NCBI GenBank assembly: GCA_009026175.1
Contig: WBTZ01000006.1
Coordinates: 1 to 64,000 of the forward strand
From: Zoogloea sp.
GTDB taxonomy: Bacteria > Pseudomonadota > Gammaproteobacteria > Burkholderiales > Rhodocyclaceae
DNA length: 64,000 bases
Direction of reading: 5' to 3'
Part shown: in pieces, positions 52,601 through 62,926 of the stretch
How positions within the stretch are numbered: position 1 is the stretch's first letter
How the letters are laid out: every line of letters starts with the position of its first letter
The notes under the pieces: model-generated
What the model saw: the letters and a program-made list of their open reading frames with translations, nothing else
What the model was told of the DNA's origin: nothing
Database searches by the model: none
Translations under genes and position numbers: made by a program

Positions 52601-55600
52601 GCTGGCATCGGCACGCAGGGCGCTCCCCGCGTACAGCACCGCACCGGCCAGGCGGGCGTACAACTGGGCTTCCGCGTCCGAGGCGTTGAGCTGCTGCAAT
52701 TCCACCTGGCTGTGGGTCCAGGCCAGTTCGAAGACCCGGTCGGCCAGGTGCCTGTCGCGATACTTGGCCACCAGGCCGAGCGCCTGTTCCCGGGTGTCGG
52801 CCATGCCGGTGACGATATCCACGCTGACCGACTGCCCCGGCGCCAGCGTGAGGCCCTGGCGGATGGCGACGATGGGGTCGAGCACCGGCCCGGCGCTCCC
52901 CGACAAGGGGCCCGTCGCGATCATCGCCTGCGGTGACGCGGTGCTGCGGGTGCGTCCGATGAAGCGGGCCCGGTCGGTCTCCCAGGACACGCTGCCAGCC
53001 TCCACCCCGTGGGCCGTCATGCCGTGGAACAGCCAGGGCGTCGGCTCGTCGGCGGCACGGGGCCGGCGCATGCACAGGATGGCGCGCTGATCCGCCACGA
53101 TCTCCGTCTGCACGAAGAGTTTGCTGAAGGCCGGATGGAGCGCATCGGCGGACGGGGGAGCGATGACCACCTCCGCGTAGCTGGTGATCTCCAGCCGGCG
53201 TGGATGGTCCGAGCGGTTGGTGAGGCGCACGCGGCGCAGCTCGATGTCATCCTCCGGCGACACGACGATCTCGGTATAGGTCTCGATCTCCGCGCCCGGC
53301 CCGACCTCGTCGCAACGCCGGAACTCGACCCGCCCCTCGGACAGGATGGCTTCGTAGCTCGACGCCGGACGGCGGGTCGGCTGGTGGGCCGTGGACCAGA
53401 ATCGCCCGCTGGTCACATCGCGGATGTAGCAGAAGGCCCCCCGCTCGTCGCAGGTGCCATCTTCGCGCCAGCGTGTCACCGCCAGCTCGTGCCAGCGGCT
53501 GTAGCCGCCTCCGGCCTGGCTGATCATCACGTGGTAGCGGCCGTTGGAGAGCAGCTGGATCTCGGGCATCGGCGTGTCGGCGCTGTCGAAAAGCCTCAAG
53601 GGCACCCCCACCGCCGCCGAGCGTGCGCTGGGCCCGGTCAGCTCGACCCGTTCGGGGAACAGGCCGGAGGCCCGCGGCACGCGCTCCTGGAGCAGCGGCA
53701 TCACCGCCTGGAACATGGGCTCGGACTCGAAGCGGCGCTGCATCGGGCGCCCCAGCAGCAGCCACGCCAGGGCCAGCAGGCTCATGCCCTGGTGATGCGC
53801 CATGAAGGCCCGCACCACGGCCCGCGGCTGGCCACGGCGCTGGCGCGCCGGGGTGTAGTCGATGGCCTCGTAGAAACCGAACTTGCCGATGAAGCCCTCC
53901 GCGGCCAGGCGCTGCAGGTTGGCGCAGGCGGCCTCCGGGGCGATCATCAGGGCCAGCACCGTGGCGTAGGGCGCCACCACCAGGTCGTCCGCCAGACCGC
54001 GCTTGAGGCCCAGGCCGGGCACGCCAAAGGCCCGGTACTGGTAGTTGAGCCGGGCGTCCACGCTGTTGTAGGCCGACTCCGACATGCCCCACGGCACGCC
54101 ACGCTGGCGGCCATATTCGATCTGGCGGGCCACCGCCGCCCGGCTGGTCTGGTCGAGCAGGGTCCGCTCATAGCTTGGCATCACCAGCTGCGGCATCAGG
54201 TACTCGAACATCGAGCCGCTCCACGACAGCAGCACCGGCTCGCCGCCAGCCCGGGTCAGCAGGCGGCCGAGGGCGAACCAGTTCTCCTTCGGGAGCGCCC
54301 CCTGGGCGATGCCGACAAAGCTGGCCAGACGCGCCTCGGAGGCCAGCAGGTCATAGCAGCTGGCATCGACCCGCCGGTCCTGAACGTTGTAGCCAATGGC
54401 AAGCAGGTGCCGCAGCGGGTCGTACACGAAGTCGTAATCCATCCGGGCCAGCGCGGCGACCCGGCCGGCCAGGCGGTCGAGATCGGCCAGGCGGTCGGCT
54501 GCGCGGGCGCTGCCCAGCTCGACCGCCTGCCGCAAGGCTTCCAGCCAGGCTTGGCGGGCGGCTACCGGCCCGGCATCGGCGGGCAGGGGAATCTCCCTGT
54601 GCCAGTCGTCCGCGAAGGTGGCCAGGGCGCGCAGGGTCGGCACCCCGGAACGCTGGGAGAAGCGGGTCAGGAAACCCTCGAGCCCCGGTGGCGGAGGCAG
54701 CAAGGTCAGCCACGGCGCCAGCTCGTCCAGCTCACCCAGCATCCGGCGCACCTGCTGCAGCAAGGCCTCCGCCCAGCGCCGGGTCTCCACGCCGGGCAGG
54801 AGCGCCTCGTCCGGCTCCGCGACCTCGGCCGTCTGCACCAGCACATTGGCTGCGCAACCGCCCAGGCCTTCAAGCAGGGTCCTGACCACCGCCAAGGTGG
54901 CAGGCGTCCCGGCCGACGCCGCATCCAGCGCACGCCGGCAGGCAGCCAGCCGGCTGTCTGCACCGGGGCCGAGCGCCTCCGCGAGGATCCGCACCGTGTC
55001 GTCCATGCCCTCGAACAGGCCGGGCGTGACGATCGGGTCGTCCGCCAGCGCAACGAGACCCGCCCGCAGGGTGAGCAAGTGGCCCGCCAGGTTGCCGCTG
55101 TCCACCGTCGACACGTAGAGCGGCGGCATGGGCTGCAGGCTCTGCGTGTCGTACCAGTTGTAGAAGTGTCCCCGGTAGCGGGCCAGGCCCTCCATGCTGG
55201 CCAGGCTCAGCGCCGTGCGCTCGAGCACGCTGCCGGCCGGGATGTAGCCGAAATCATAGGCCGCCAGGTTGGCCAGCAAGGCCAAGCCCATGTTGGTGGG
55301 CGAACTGCGGTGGGCGAGCGCCGCGCCCCGGTACTCCTGGAAGTTGTCGGGCGGCAGCCAGTTGTCCGCGGGGCCGACGAAGGTGTCGAAGTAGGACCAG
55401 GTCCGCCGGGCCAGGGCGCGCAGGAAGCGCACCTGCTCCTCCGGCAGGTGAGCCTCGCGGCGCACCCGTGGCCGGCTGACCCACCAGGCCAGCGCCGGCG
55501 AGGACAGCCACAGCAGCAGGATGGGCAGGGCCACCAGATGTGCCGCCGGCGCCACCAGGGCCAGGACGGCCGCGACGGTCACTGCGCCGAGGGGCCCCGC

Positions 55601-58552
55601 CGCCATGCTGCGGAAGGCCGCCTCCAGGCTGTCCCGGGCGTGTGTCGCGGCCGCCCGCTCGACCTCGCTCGAGGGGCACCATTCAAGCAGCCGGCGGTGG
55701 CTCACCCCCAGCCGCCACAAGGTCCTGACGATGGCGTCCAGGTTCGACCAGGCCTCGAAGGGCAGGCACGCCAGTTCGAAGCCGAGCTGCGCCCCGCGCA
55801 GCCCCGCGGCCCGGGCCACGTCGGCCAGGTGCTCGGCAAAGCGCGCCTCCTCAGGCCGTCTGAGCAGGTCCAGCGCACTCACGCACAGCGCAGGCAGCAG
55901 GACGATACCGAGCAACAGCGCGGTCCACCCCACTGGCGAGAGCCCCATCGCCCAGCCCGCCACCAGCAAGGCCAGCAGGGCCGGCGGCACCAGGCTGCGA
56001 CGCAGGTTGTCCACCAGCTTCCATTGGGACAAGGCGGACAGCGGATTGGGCGGGCGGTGGGGCACGGCGTCCCCGCCCTCCCCCGCGCATGCGCATGGAA
56101 CGCGGCGCATCAGCCAGCCGGCCAGTTGCCAGTCGCCGCGGATCCAGCGGTAGCGGCGCGCCATGTCCACGGTGTAGCTGGCCGGATAGTCCTCGTACAG
56201 CAGCCCGTCGCTGAGCAGGCCGGAGCGGGCATGGCAGCCCTCCAGCAGGTCATGGCTGAGCACCCGGTTGTCCGGGAAGCGCCCCCCCAACGCCTGCTCG
56301 AAGGCATCCACGTCGTAGATGCCCTTGCCGATGAAGGAGCCCTCGCCAAACAGATCCTGGTACACATCCGAGACCGCCCGGGTGTAGGGGTCGATGCCGG
56401 GCTCGCCGGCAAAGAGGCGCGCATAGAGCGAGCGCCCGGCCCCCGGCAGGCTGATCGCGACCCGGGGCTGCAGGATGCCGTAGCCGGCCACCACCCGCCC
56501 GCTATCAGGGTCGAAGACCGGGCGGTTGAGGGGGTGGGCCATGGCAGCCACGAACTGCCGCGCGGCATCCTGGGGCAGCTGGGTATCGGTGTCCAGGGTG
56601 ATCACGTACTTGACGCCGGCGAGGCCGGCCCGGTTGCCGACGATCAGGGCAAAGCCCTCCCCGCCACCGCCCCGCAGCAGCGCATTGAGATCGGCCAGCT
56701 TGCCGCGCTTGCGCTCGCTGCCCATCCAGCTCTGCTCCCCCGGGTTCCAGCGCCGCGGGCGATGGAAGAGGTAGAAGCTGTCCCCGCCCTGCCCGGCGTA
56801 ACGGGCGTTGAGCGCCATGACGCCCGCCCGCGCCCGCTCCACCAGGCCGGCGTCGCCCGGCAGTTGCTCGCGGGCCGCATCGAGAAGGTCGGTCAGGAGG
56901 CCGAACCGCAGGCCCGGTTCCCGGTTGGCCAGGAAGCGCACCTCGAGGGCCTCGAGCAGGCCGTCCACGCCGGCCTCGCTTCCCAGCATGGTCGGCACCA
57001 CCACCAGGGCCCGCGCCGTGGCGGGAATGCCAGTGGCGAAATCCATGCGCGGCAGCGGCCGTGGCGACACCAGCAAGGTGGCCAGCCAGTTCACCAGCGC
57101 CACCGCCAGCTGGCTGGCCACCAGCACCGTCGGCAGCACGAGCGCCAGCATGATCCAGGGTGTCCCCTGCGCCGCCGGCAGCATGTTCAGTATCCCGCAG
57201 GAGGCCAGCGCGGTGATCACGGCGATGGCCCCCAGATAAAGACCCAGGCTCCTCCGCCCGGCCAGCCGGCACACGCGGACCCACACCCCCGGATCCACCG
57301 CCACCGCCCGCTCGAGGGCCGGGCGACCTTCGTCCACCAGGTAGTAACCCACGTGGGCGGCCCGGCTCATGCCCTCGCCAGCGGCCGCCCGCGCCAGGCC
57401 GAGGGCCCGCCGCGCCACCTCACCCTCGCTCAGGTGGCCCCGGCGGGCGATCTCCTCGGTGGCATGGCGATAGCGGTCACGGGTGGCAAAATCCATCCGC
57501 CCATAGACGCCATCCGGGTCCTCCCGCAGGACCCGCTCGACCACGCTCTGGCTCTCGACGAAATCCCGCCAGTCCATCGCCCCGAGCACCCGCAGGCTGC
57601 CGATGCTGTTGCTGATCGAGACCTGGTCGGCGGCCTGCTGCTGGTTCTCCGACTGGACCAGCTGGGCCACCGTCTGCCCCGACTGGCCGAGGTGCTGCTC
57701 GACCCAGGCCAGCGCCTGGGCCAGGGCCGGCCCCCTGCCCTGCAGGCGGCGCGCCAGCTCGGCGACGAAGGCCCCGACCATGGGGGGCTCGGAGCGCACC
57801 ATGTCGGCGATCACCAGGATCAGGTTGCGCGGGTCGCTCTCGACGCCCTCGACCAGCTGGTCGGCCCAGCTGCCGGCCAGTTCCCGCTCCTGCCGCCCGG
57901 TGGCGATGCGCACGCAGACCCGCCGGAGGTTCTCGATCACCGCCAGCCGCAGCATGATCGGAATGGCCCACAGCTCTCCGAGCTCGAGCACCTCGACGGT
58001 CTGGTAGGCCGCCACGAAGCAGCCCAGGCTCTCCGCGTCCAGCCGGCCATCGCCATGGGCGACGGTCTCCAGGGCAATGTCATAGACCCGCGGCTGTCCG
58101 GCTGCCGCCCCGCTGCCCGCCAGGCGCGGCAAGGCCCGGCTGTAGCCCTCCGGCAGGAGGCGGCGGGCCATGCGGATCTGCTCCTCGAGGAGGTAGAAAT
58201 TGTCGAGCAGCCATTCGCCGGCCGGGGTGATGCGCTGCCGCCCGGCCACCGCGTCGGTGAGCTGCCGGCTCACCCTGGCGAGCACCCGTTCGTTGTCGGC
58301 GAGGCGGGCCAGCAGGCGATCGTGGCGCGGGCCCGCGGCGAGTGTGTGGGATGCGGCCAGGATCCGGCCATGGGCCGCCATCTGCTCGGAGCTGAACAAC
58401 TCCGAGCGCAGAGGTGGCTCGTCCAGGGCGGTTGCCGCCATCCAGCGCGCAGCGCCGGGCAAGGACTGCAGCAGGCCTTGCAGGATGGCGGAAGCACGTG
58501 CCAGGGGATCACCCCATGGACGGCGCGACGGACGATTGGTCAGGAGACCCAC
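49649..58552 (-). CDS. Cyclic beta-glucan synthase (NdvB-like), 2,967 residues
   Basis: A giant inner-membrane enzyme. Order: an N-terminal helical region, paired membrane segments near 425-490, a GT84 domain with 'LDTDTQLP' (DxD, near 655) and 'RRYRWIRGDW' (near 800), more membrane helices near 850 and 980-1020, a glycoamylase-like domain ('WLPPDNFQEYRG'), then two GH94-type phosphorylase-like halves with 'GSGDWNDGMN' near 2,627. This is the NdvB/Cgs layout, which builds and cyclises beta-linked glucan using covalently bound intermediates and trims chain length. The start is GTG 58552 with GAAGGGC upstream. Linkage type (beta-1,2 versus 1,3/1,6) cannot be told. Intact despite its size. Confidence 0.92.
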   Translation of the reverse strand: MGLLTNRPSRRPWGDPLARASAILQGLLQSLPGAARWMAATALDEPPLRSELFSSEQMAAHGRILAASHTLAAGPRHDRLLARLADNERVLARVSRQLTDAVAGRQRITPAGEWLLDNFYLLEEQIRMARRLLPEGYSRALPRLAGSGAAAGQPRVYDIALETVAHGDGRLDAESLGCFVAAYQTVEVLELGELWAIPIMLRLAVIENLRRVCVRIATGRQERELAGSWADQLVEGVESDPRNLILVIADMVRSEPPMVGAFVAELARRLQGRGPALAQALAWVEQHLGQSGQTVAQLVQSENQQQAADQVSISNSIGSLRVLGAMDWRDFVESQSVVERVLREDPDGVYGRMDFATRDRYRHATEEIARRGHLSEGEVARRALGLARAAAGEGMSRAAHVGYYLVDEGRPALERAVAVDPGVWVRVCRLAGRRSLGLYLGAIAVITALASCGILNMLPAAQGTPWIMLALVLPTVLVASQLAVALVNWLATLLVSPRPLPRMDFATGIPATARALVVVPTMLGSEAGVDGLLEALEVRFLANREPGLRFGLLTDLLDAAREQLPGDAGLVERARAGVMALNARYAGQGGDSFYLFHRPRRWNPGEQSWMGSERKRGKLADLNALLRGGGGEGFALIVGNRAGLAGVKYVITLDTDTQLPQDAARQFVAAMAHPLNRPVFDPDSGRVVAGYGILQPRVAISLPGAGRSLYARLFAGEPGIDPYTRAVSDVYQDLFGEGSFIGKGIYDVDAFEQALGGRFPDNRVLSHDLLEGCHARSGLLSDGLLYEDYPASYTVDMARRYRWIRGDWQLAGWLMRRVPCACAGEGGDAVPHRPPNPLSALSQWKLVDNLRRSLVPPALLALLVAGWAMGLSPVGWTALLLGIVLLPALCVSALDLLRRPEEARFAEHLADVARAAGLRGAQLGFELACLPFEAWSNLDAIVRTLWRLGVSHRRLLEWCPSSEVERAAATHARDSLEAAFRSMAAGPLGAVTVAAVLALVAPAAHLVALPILLLWLSSPALAWWVSRPRVRREAHLPEEQVRFLRALARRTWSYFDTFVGPADNWLPPDNFQEYRGAALAHRSSPTNMGLALLANLAAYDFGYIPAGSVLERTALSLASMEGLARYRGHFYNWYDTQSLQPMPPLYVSTVDSGNLAGHLLTLRAGLVALADDPIVTPGLFEGMDDTVRILAEALGPGADSRLAACRRALDAASAGTPATLAVVRTLLEGLGGCAANVLVQTAEVAEPDEALLPGVETRRWAEALLQQVRRMLGELDELAPWLTLLPPPPGLEGFLTRFSQRSGVPTLRALATFADDWHREIPLPADAGPVAARQAWLEALRQAVELGSARAADRLADLDRLAGRVAALARMDYDFVYDPLRHLLAIGYNVQDRRVDASCYDLLASEARLASFVGIAQGALPKENWFALGRLLTRAGGEPVLLSWSGSMFEYLMPQLVMPSYERTLLDQTSRAAVARQIEYGRQRGVPWGMSESAYNSVDARLNYQYRAFGVPGLGLKRGLADDLVVAPYATVLALMIAPEAACANLQRLAAEGFIGKFGFYEAIDYTPARQRRGQPRAVVRAFMAHHQGMSLLALAWLLLGRPMQRRFESEPMFQAVMPLLQERVPRASGLFPERVELTGPSARSAAVGVPLRLFDSADTPMPEIQLLSNGRYHVMISQAGGGYSRWHELAVTRWREDGTCDERGAFCYIRDVTSGRFWSTAHQPTRRPASSYEAILSEGRVEFRRCDEVGPGAEIETYTEIVVSPEDDIELRRVRLTNRSDHPRRLEITSYAEVVIAPPSADALHPAFSKLFVQTEIVADQRAILCMRRPRAADEPTPWLFHGMTAHGVEAGSVSWETDRARFIGRTRSTASPQAMIATGPLSGSAGPVLDPIVAIRQGLTLAPGQSVSVDIVTGMADTREQALGLVAKYRDRHLADRVFELAWTHSQVELQQLNASDAEAQLYARLAGAVLYAGSALRADASLLIRNRRGQSGLWGYAISGDLPIVLLQIGDAANVELVRQLVQAHAYWRLKGLAVDLVIWNEDHAGYRQRLQDEIVGLIASGSSASVIDRPGGIFVRPAEHISSEDRLLFQAVARVLLTDCRGTLEEQLGQRELLPAYPAALVPTRSRRPDAPAPSAAVAAAARGLQFANGLGGFSPDGREYVMTLVPGRSSPAPWSNVLANAHFGTLVSESGSAYSWSENAHEFRLSPWHNDPVGDPGGEVIYLRDEESGHLWSPTPLPARGSGTYVVRHGFGYSSFETVEDGIHSELTVFVALNAAVKFSLLKLRNASGRPRRLAVTGYVEWVLGDLREKSAMHVSTELAPRSGALHAHNPYSMEFAGRVAFFDTDGPVRSVTADRREFLGRNGSLAHPAALGRVGLAGRVGGGFDPCAAIQVGVELAAEETWEQVFRLGAGRDAAEADRLVQDFRGLPAARQALRAVHAYWLQTLDCVHVETPEPAVDLMANGWLLYQTLACRLWARSGYYQSGGAFGFRDQLQDAMALVHAEPALLRAHLLVCAGRQFREGDVQHWWHPPSGRGVRTRCSDDYLWLPLATCRYLAASEDWAVLDVAVPFLEGRPVNPGDDSYYDQPGQSAEVADLYTHCTRAIRHGLRFGAHGLPLMGSGDWNDGMNRVGLAGRGESVWLGFFLYTVLGQFAGLAEGRGDAEFSALCRTEAARLGEALEAHGWEGTETGGGEAEGWYRRAYFDDGTPLGSVGNAECRIDSVAQSWAVLSGAAPAGRARAAMAAVERHLVKADEGLVKLLDPPFDAASPIPGYIRGYLPGVRENGGQYTHAAVWAAMAFAELGDAERAWALLALINPVNHAATPEGVDRYKLEPYVLAADVYACPPHVGRGGWSWHTGAAGWMYRLITESLLGLRREGCLLHLAPRLPAAWPGFSVHYRFGGSVFEIAVSRGRADSGPAGSLQVDGLAQPGGAIRLVDDGARHAVTLVLGHPAPGAGQRGA

Positions 58553-58764
58553 GGAAGCCCTTCAGCAATTCACCATGCAACGGCTGGCGATGGACCGGAG
58601 CACGCTCCCGGCAGCCCTGTTGCAGATGCGGCCGCGGCTTCCCGGCCGGCCCCTCGTCGGGCGGATTCCTGCGGGGAACAACTCGGAGCCAGCCTAGCCG
58701 CGGACGTCCGTCCGGGTCTGTACGCTGGCGCACATGCTCCACCGGGAGGGGCCCGGGCACAGGC
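58553..58764. other. 212-bp gap upstream of the glucan synthase
   Basis: Between the antiporter stop and the glucan synthase start, both on the minus strand. I see no gene, no clear terminator and no good promoter; it is very GC-rich with short palindromes such as GGGCCCGG. Confidence 0.5.
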
Positions 58765-60057
58765 TCAGGGCCCCCCCGACTTGTGTCTCGCATACCAGGC
58801 CATGACCGGCTGCACCGTGATGCCATGAACCATGATCGACGCCGCCACGGTCAGCAGGGTCAGGCTGGTCAGGAGGCTGGCAAGCGCCCCCTCCACGCCG
58901 TGATGGAGGGCGAACATGAGGTAGAAGACCGAGCCGATGCCACGAATGCCGAACCAGCTGATCATCGCCCGCTGCAACCCGGGCAAGGGCCCGCCCCATG
59001 TCCCGGCCAGCACCGCCAGCGGACGTACGCCGATGAACAGCACGGGAATGAACCACCAGGCCATCGCCTCCGGCACCGCGTGGGGCAGCATGGCTCCGAT
59101 GACCAGCACCATCGCCAGCTCGGCGAGTTTCTCCAGTTGCTCGTTGAACTCCTCCACGGCACGGGTCATCGCCGCGCTGGCGTGATGGGAGTGGGTCGCG
59201 CGCGGCTCGCCGCCCGGGTGGCCATCCAGCGACACCGAGCCCGCCAGGGGATGCTCGCTGACCCGGCTGAGGGCCAGTCCGGCCGCGGCGACCGCCAGGA
59301 AGCCCGAGGCCAGGCAGAGCTGGGCGACACCATAGGAGATCGCGACGAGGCCGAGGGACAGGAACTCGTCGAGCCCCACCGCGCTGTGATGGCGGGTCCG
59401 CAGATAGACCACCAGCTGGCCTATCAACGCCCCCATCAGGGCCCCGATCAGGAGCCCGCCCAGGGTGGACCACATGAGATCGACGAGCCACCAGTGCCAA
59501 CCCCGGTGGCCCAGGTCGTGCAGCCCCAGCAGGCCCAGCCCGAGCAGGACGAAGGGAAAGGCCGAGCCGTCATTGAGCGCCCCCTCGCCAGCCAGGCTGA
59601 AGCGCACGGTGTCTGGGCGCTTGTGCGCCTCCACCTGCACCCCGGACGCCAGCACCGGATCAGTCGGCGCGAGGATGCCGCCAAGGAGGATCGCCGCCCC
59701 GGGGGACAGGCCCAAACCGAAAATGCCGATCAGGGCAATCAGCGCCACCGTGATGAACATCGATGGAAAGGCCAGGCGCAGCGGCAACTGCCAGCGCCGG
59801 TCACGCATCGGCACGCCGAGCTTGAGCCCCACCGCGAACAGGGAAATCAGCAGGGCCACCTCGGCCATCATCTCGAGGCCGGCCGCGTCACGGGAAGGGT
59901 CGGGCGCGATCAGTCCCAGCCCGCCAGGGCCGAGGAGGTAACCCACCCCCATGTAGATCATTGCACTGCTCAGGGGAATCCGCGCCAGCAAGGTACCTGC
60001 CAGCACCATCGAAATGAGCAGGATGCCAAGCAGGAGCGACCAGTAGGCTGCAGACAT
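58765..60057 (-). CDS. CPA1-type cation:proton antiporter (NhaP-like)
   Basis: A 430-residue integral membrane protein with about 12 hydrophobic segments. 'ILLGGILAPTDPVLASGV' contains the conserved TDPV of NhaP/CPA1 exchangers, with the ion-binding Asp, and 'LNDGSAFPFVLLGLGL' and 'MISWFGIRGIGSVFYLMFAL' are further family segments. A His-rich loop lies near residue 300. It exchanges Na+ or K+ for H+. The ATG at 60057 begins 'MSAAYWSLLLGILLISM'; the long open frame upstream is the other strand of the CheB-CheR gene region. It may share transcription with the glucan synthase, both being osmoadaptation genes. Confidence 0.9.
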   Translation of the reverse strand: MSAAYWSLLLGILLISMVLAGTLLARIPLSSAMIYMGVGYLLGPGGLGLIAPDPSRDAAGLEMMAEVALLISLFAVGLKLGVPMRDRRWQLPLRLAFPSMFITVALIALIGIFGLGLSPGAAILLGGILAPTDPVLASGVQVEAHKRPDTVRFSLAGEGALNDGSAFPFVLLGLGLLGLHDLGHRGWHWWLVDLMWSTLGGLLIGALMGALIGQLVVYLRTRHHSAVGLDEFLSLGLVAISYGVAQLCLASGFLAVAAAGLALSRVSEHPLAGSVSLDGHPGGEPRATHSHHASAAMTRAVEEFNEQLEKLAELAMVLVIGAMLPHAVPEAMAWWFIPVLFIGVRPLAVLAGTWGGPLPGLQRAMISWFGIRGIGSVFYLMFALHHGVEGALASLLTSLTLLTVAASIMVHGITVQPVMAWYARHKSGGP

Positions 60058-60230
60058 GGGGAACACCGCCAATGGACCGCGCGTATCCCGGAACGGGTGG
60101 TGCGCAAGCGGTAGACTGCATGCTGCACCAAAGCGCAAGAGTCCGCGCGGCACGGCAATGAGCGACAGCGCACAGACGCGCCAGGCTCCCGGGGAGGAGG
60201 CTGATTCGCGCATCCTGTACGCGCGAGCCG

Positions 60231-60261
60231 TTGAACGGTCGACCGGCGGCCCCGCTACAAT
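60231..60261 (+). promoter_or_regulatory. Possible promoter of the CheB-CheR gene
   Basis: TTGAAC (60231-60236) and TACAAT (60256-60261), spacer 19 bp, a little long. It lies 77 nt before ATG 60338 and supports that start over the earlier in-frame ATG at 60158. Confidence 0.4.
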
Positions 60262-60337
60262 CGGGCTCCCCATAGCGGAATGGGCCGGCAGCCCCGCTGC
60301 GCCTGCATCCCACCGCCCTCTTGAACCGGACCCCGGA

Positions 60338-62926
60338 ATGCCCAAAGCCTCAAAAGACCACGCCCTCCCGCCACCCAGGCAGCCCCATCCCGAAGATGGG
60401 GCATCCAGGGCACAAGGCCGGCACGCCGGTTTTCCGATCATCGGCATCGGCTGCTCGGCCGGCGGGCTCGAAGCCCTCGAAGCGCTGTTGAAGCACACCC
60501 CCGTGAAAAGCGGCATGGCCTTTGTCATCGTCCAGCATCTTGCCCCGGACCATCCCAGCACCCTGCCCGAGATCCTCCAGCGCAGCACGGCGCTGCCGGT
60601 ACTCGAGGCCACAGAGGGGCTGGCGGTCAGACCCGATCACGTCTACGTGATCCCGCCCAACACCGATCTGTCCCTGCTGCAGGGCCAGCTGCACCTGATC
60701 CCCCCGCTCGAGAAGCGCGGCCTGCGCCTGCCCATCGACTTCTTCCTGCGGACCCTGGCCGAGGACTGGCAGCACCAGGCGGTCGGCGTCATCCTGTCCG
60801 GCATGGGCTCGGACGGTGTGCTGGGCCTGGGCGCCATCAAGGGCAAGGGAGGCCTGACCCTAGCCCAGACACCTTCCGAAGCCGGCGCCGCCAGCATGCC
60901 CGGCAGCGCCATCGAGGCAGGCGTGGTCGATATCACGGCCCCTGCCGACGCACTCCCGGCACGCATCATCGACTACCTGCACCACGTTCCGCGCGCGGCG
61001 CAGCCCGATGGGGCCGCCGCGCCCCCCGCCGACCAGGCCTCCCTGGACCGCATCCTGGTCCTGCTGCGCAACCGCAGCGGCAACGACCTGTCCCTGTACA
61101 AGCCGAGCACCCTCTACCGGCGCATCGAACGGCGCATCGCCCTGCTGCAGATCGAGGACATCGCCCGCTACGTGGGCTACCTGCGGGAGAACCCGCAGGA
61201 GCTCGACCTGCTGTTCCGGGAGATGCTGATCGGCGTGACCCACTTCTTTCGCGACCCCGGCGCCTGGGATTTCGTGCGCGACACGGTGATCCCCTCCTTC
61301 TTCGCCCGCTACCCGGATGGCCATGCCCTGCGCGCCTGGGTCCCGGCCTGCTCGACGGGGGAAGAGGCCTACTCCCTGGCGATCGTCTTCCGGGAAGCCC
61401 TCGAAAAATACAAACCGCCGGGTCACTTCACCTTGCAGATCTACGCCACCGACCTGGACGTGGACGCGGTCGAGCGGGCCCGCCGGGCCTTCTACCCCTC
61501 CAACATCGCCGCCGACGTGGCCCCCGAGCGGCTGGCCCGCCATTTTGTCCAGGAAGACAATGGCTACCGCCTCAACCGCAACATCCGCGAGATGGTGATC
61601 CTGGCGCCCCAGAACGTGGTCTCCGACCCCCCTTTCACGCGCCTGCACATCCTGTCCTGCCGCAACCTGCTCATCTACTTCGGCCAGGCCCTGCAGCGCA
61701 AGGTACTGACCCTCTTCCACTACGCCCTGAATCGTGACGGCATCCTGCTCCTTGGCAGTGCCGAGACCATCGGCGGGCTGACCGACCTCTTCGCCCCCCT
61801 CGACAAGAAGAACCACATCTTCCAGCGCGTTGACCAGAGTGCACGCGCCCACTGGCCGGATTTCCCGACCCGGGCCCCGGCCGCCCCCCCTGCTGCGGAG
61901 CTTGGCGGGCGCCCTGACTACCGGGACAGCCTGGAATACCTGACCGACCAGCTGATCCAGCAGAACTTCTCCCCTGCCGCCGTGCTGGTCAATGGCGACG
62001 GCGACATCCTGTACATCAGCGGCCGCACCGGCAAATATCTCGAGCCAGCGGCCGGCAAGGTCAACATCAACATCCACGCGATGGCGCGCGGAGGCCTGCG
62101 CGATGCCCTCACCGGGGTGATCCGCACGGCCCTGCACCAGCCCCAGCCGATCCAGCTGGAAGATATCCAGATGGATGTGGACGGACGCACCCACGCGGTG
62201 AATGTCACCGTCCAGGGCATCGACACGCCGGAAGCCCTGCGCGACCGGGTGCTGGTCGTGTTCCAGGATGTGAAGCCCCCTCCGGGGGGACGCCGGCGCC
62301 GGCGCCTGGCAACTGACCGCGAAAGCGCCCTGATGCTGGAGCTGAACCAGCTTCGGGAAGCCCTGCGCATGAACCAGGAGGAAATGCAGGCCTCCCTCGA
62401 AGAGGTCAAATCCGCCAACGAGGAGCTCCAGGTCACCAACGAGGAGCTCACCACCTCGAAGGAAGAGCTACAGTCCATGAACGAAGAGCTGCAGACCATC
62501 AATGTGGAGCTACAGTCCAAGGTGGACGACCTCACCTGGGCCAGAAACGACATGACGAACCTGCTCAACAGCACGGAGATCGCCACCGTCTTTCTTGACA
62601 ACGACATGAAGCTGCGACGCTTCACCACCCACGCCACCCATCTCTTCAAGTTCATCCCCGGAGATGTCGGGCGCCCCCTGTCCGACATCGTCTCCGACCT
62701 GGACTACCCGGGCCTGCACCAAGACGCCATGGCGGTCCTGAAGACCCTGATCTTCTGCGAAAAACAGGTCAGCACCCAGGATGGGCGCTGGTACCGGGTG
62801 CGCATCATGCCCTACCGCACCCAGGACAACGTGATCGACGGCGTGGTCGTCACCTTCATCGACATCACCGACATCAAGCAGCTGGAAGCCCGGCTCAGGG
62901 CACGCGAAGGCCCCCATGTCGCCTGA
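60338..62926 (+). CDS. CheB-CheR-PAS fusion protein
   Basis: An 862-residue signalling protein. Residues about 33-215 are a CheB methylesterase domain with catalytic Ser40 in GCSAGG, His67 in 'VQHLAPDH' and Asp near 158 in 'GMGSDGVLG', and no receiver domain. Residues about 240-500 are a CheR methyltransferase with SAM-binding '[14 protein letters not shown]' near 337. A PAS-like region, a long Glu/Leu-rich coiled coil (about 670-735) and a C-terminal PAS domain follow. Such fusions modify chemoreceptor-like glutamates in alternative pathways. The adjacent hybrid kinase overlaps by 11 nt. ATG 60338 is preferred; 60158 is possible. Confidence 0.93.
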   Translation: MPKASKDHALPPPRQPHPEDGASRAQGRHAGFPIIGIGCSAGGLEALEALLKHTPVKSGMAFVIVQHLAPDHPSTLPEILQRSTALPVLEATEGLAVRPDHVYVIPPNTDLSLLQGQLHLIPPLEKRGLRLPIDFFLRTLAEDWQHQAVGVILSGMGSDGVLGLGAIKGKGGLTLAQTPSEAGAASMPGSAIEAGVVDITAPADALPARIIDYLHHVPRAAQPDGAAAPPADQASLDRILVLLRNRSGNDLSLYKPSTLYRRIERRIALLQIEDIARYVGYLRENPQELDLLFREMLIGVTHFFRDPGAWDFVRDTVIPSFFARYPDGHALRAWVPACSTGEEAYSLAIVFREALEKYKPPGHFTLQIYATDLDVDAVERARRAFYPSNIAADVAPERLARHFVQEDNGYRLNRNIREMVILAPQNVVSDPPFTRLHILSCRNLLIYFGQALQRKVLTLFHYALNRDGILLLGSAETIGGLTDLFAPLDKKNHIFQRVDQSARAHWPDFPTRAPAAPPAAELGGRPDYRDSLEYLTDQLIQQNFSPAAVLVNGDGDILYISGRTGKYLEPAAGKVNINIHAMARGGLRDALTGVIRTALHQPQPIQLEDIQMDVDGRTHAVNVTVQGIDTPEALRDRVLVVFQDVKPPPGGRRRRRLATDRESALMLELNQLREALRMNQEEMQASLEEVKSANEELQVTNEELTTSKEELQSMNEELQTINVELQSKVDDLTWARNDMTNLLNSTEIATVFLDNDMKLRRFTTHATHLFKFIPGDVGRPLSDIVSDLDYPGLHQDAMAVLKTLIFCEKQVSTQDGRWYRVRIMPYRTQDNVIDGVVVTFIDITDIKQLEARLRAREGPHVA

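Noticed and set aside
49889..52936. 1,015-residue open frame on the plus strand
   Set aside because: Same explanation: antisense to the GH94 part of the glucan synthase, no recognisable motif.
53009..58828. 1,939-residue open frame on the plus strand
   Set aside because: It lies antisense to the cyclic glucan synthase and has Arg/Gly/His/Pro-rich composition with no domain; high GC and strong codon bias keep the opposite frame free of stops.
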